Source of the DNA: Candidatus Equimonas enterica
GTDB taxonomy: Bacteria > Bacteroidota > Bacteroidia > Bacteroidales > Bacteroidaceae
Assembly (NCBI GenBank): GCA_018066225.1
Contig: JAGHRU010000138.1
Location: 1 to 13,063 of the forward strand
Length of the DNA: 13,063 nt
Reading direction: 5' to 3'
Below the pieces are notes generated by a model. That model worked only from the letters and a program-made list of their open reading frames with translations. It did no database searches and was not told the DNA's origin. The translations under genes and the position numbers were made by a program. Shown here piece by piece: positions 12,026-13,063 of this stretch (within the stretch, counting starts at the first letter, position 1; every line of letters begins with the position of its first letter).

Positions 12026-13063
12026 CTATCGCGCTCCTTTGCGGCGGTTGCAGTCGCGGCAGAGCATCTGGCCGTTGTCGAGTTCGGTCTTGCCGCCTTC
12101 GCTCCACGGCGTGATGTGGTCGCCCTCCATCTGGGAGAGTTCGTAGTGCTCGTGGCAGATGGGGCAAAGGCCATTTTGGCGGGCATACATCGTCTGCTTC
12201 TGCGACTTGGTGAAGGCGCGCAGGTTGAGGTGACGCGCCTCGCCGCTAAACAGGTAGGGCACGATGCCCGACTTCTTGACCACCTCGTCGTCTTCCATCA
12301 GCGCATCGTAGCGTGTGCGGAGGTCGTCGGGGTCGAAGTCGGCATCGCGATAGGCGTTGTAGTACTCGCCCCAAGGCTGTCCGCAGAGATTGCTGTCGCG
12401 GAAGGGGAAGAGTTTGTGCACCCATGCTATGATGTCCTGAAAGTACTGCCACTCGCGGTTGGCGTTGGGGTCGTTTTGGTGGTTGGCCATGTAGTCTTCT
12501 ATGGAGGGCAGTCCGTCTTTCTCGGCTGCCCATTTGAGCACCTTCTCGAGCAGGGCCTGTCGGTTGGGGTCGCCGCTGACGAGGCCGTCGTTAAGGCGCG
12601 CAGCCACGCAGGCGCGGCGAGAGAATTTGCGCTTGGCGTCGGTGAGCCACTCGCCCACATAGACAGCGTTGCGCAGTTCTTGCGCCGTCAGCGTTTCGGA
12701 GGCGATGTTGATGGTCTGAAACCAATCGAGTTTCTCGCGGTCGGTGCCCTCGCAGAAATAGACCTGCAAGGGGTAGTCGAGGATTTGCTCTTGCTCGCTC
12801 TGCGTGAGGGTGTGGAAATAGGCGGCGTTGATGCTGTACTGCTTGCCGACATACTCACAGATGGAGATGGTGCGCTGCTGGCCGTCGAGCATCTCGAGCG
12901 AGCCGTCGGCATTGACAGCCCAGTACATCACGTTGATAGGGAAACCGCGGCGCACGCTCTCTATGACGGCGTTGCGCTTCTTGTCGTCATAGACGAAGTT
13001 GCGCTGATACTTGGGGCGCACGTTGAGGCGGCCGCCATAGGCCACCACGCCCTCCTCGTCCAT
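12026..13063 (-). CDS. DUF262 domain protein with C-terminal HNH nuclease (N-terminus beyond window)
   Basis: At least 345 residues; the Met at the window edge is probably internal, because DUF262 proteins usually begin a little further upstream. The N-terminal DUF262 (ParB/sulfiredoxin-like) domain shows PKYQR at about 17-21 and DGQQR at about 60-64. The latter is the motif linked to nucleotide hydrolysis in GmrS, SspE and BrxU proteins. A helical middle part follows. The C-terminal HNH domain has CPIC (300-303), DHITPW (315-320), GG (323-324), then N-G-Q-M-L-C and DCN (to about 339), so both zinc-binding Cys pairs and the His are present. It differs from GmrD-type proteins, which end in DUF1524. 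Related proteins act as modification-dependent or phage-restricting nucleases; that role here is inferred. The gene looks more GC-rich than its neighbours by eye. It is last in its unit, followed by the repeat array. Confidence 0.85.
   Translation of the reverse strand: MDEEGVVAYGGRLNVRPKYQRNFVYDDKKRNAVIESVRRGFPINVMYWAVNADGSLEMLDGQQRTISICEYVGKQYSINAAYFHTLTQSEQEQILDYPLQVYFCEGTDREKLDWFQTINIASETLTAQELRNAVYVGEWLTDAKRKFSRRACVAARLNDGLVSGDPNRQALLEKVLKWAAEKDGLPSIEDYMANHQNDPNANREWQYFQDIIAWVHKLFPFRDSNLCGQPWGEYYNAYRDADFDPDDLRTRYDALMEDDEVVKKSGIVPYLFSGEARHLNLRAFTKSQKQTMYARQNGLCPICHEHYELSQMEGDHITPWSEGGKTELDNGQMLCRDCNRRKGAR

Overview
The window is chromosomal DNA from a Bacteroidota species, most likely a Bacteroidales member of the Prevotella type. 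The evidence is the RpoB, EF-Tu and L7/L12 sequences, four promoters of the TTG-N19/20-TAnnTTTG form used by the primary sigma factor of this phylum, the lack of Shine-Dalgarno sites, and a lipoprotein with a C-terminal strand of BACON type. Every gene I accept lies on the minus strand, so the window is best read from high to low coordinates. The assignment below family or genus level is a guess.

Conserved half (about 9450 down to 1): raiA/hpf has its own promoter. Next come tRNA-Tyr(GUA), tRNA-Gly(UCC) and tRNA-Thr(GGU) behind a strong promoter with an upstream A-tract. They are followed by tuf, tRNA-Trp(CCA), secE, nusG, rplK, rplA, rplJ, rplL, rpoB and the first 42 codons of rpoC. This is the classical translation/transcription island: elongation factor, Sec channel subunit, NusG, the L11-L1 and L10-L7/L12 stalk proteins, and the RNA polymerase beta subunits. 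A hairpin followed by a T-run between rplL and rpoB should work as an attenuator that separates ribosomal-protein output from polymerase output.

Accessory half (about 9480 to 13063): a terminator separates raiA from a small cluster of unrecognised genes. Three encode four- to five-helix membrane proteins of 154-158 residues that look like diverged paralogues. A fourth encodes a small lipoprotein. Two clear promoters serve this cluster. At the window edge lies a DUF262-HNH protein, truncated at its N-terminus by the edge and probably a restriction or defence-type nuclease.

The most unusual feature is not a gene. A repeat with an exact 22-nt period, built on a self-complementary TCTGSGCAGA core, occurs four times between rpoB and rpoC and four times (perhaps six) behind the DUF262-HNH gene. 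A single related unit sits on the stop codon of one membrane-protein gene. All copies lie at or just after the 3' ends of minus-strand genes and share one orientation.
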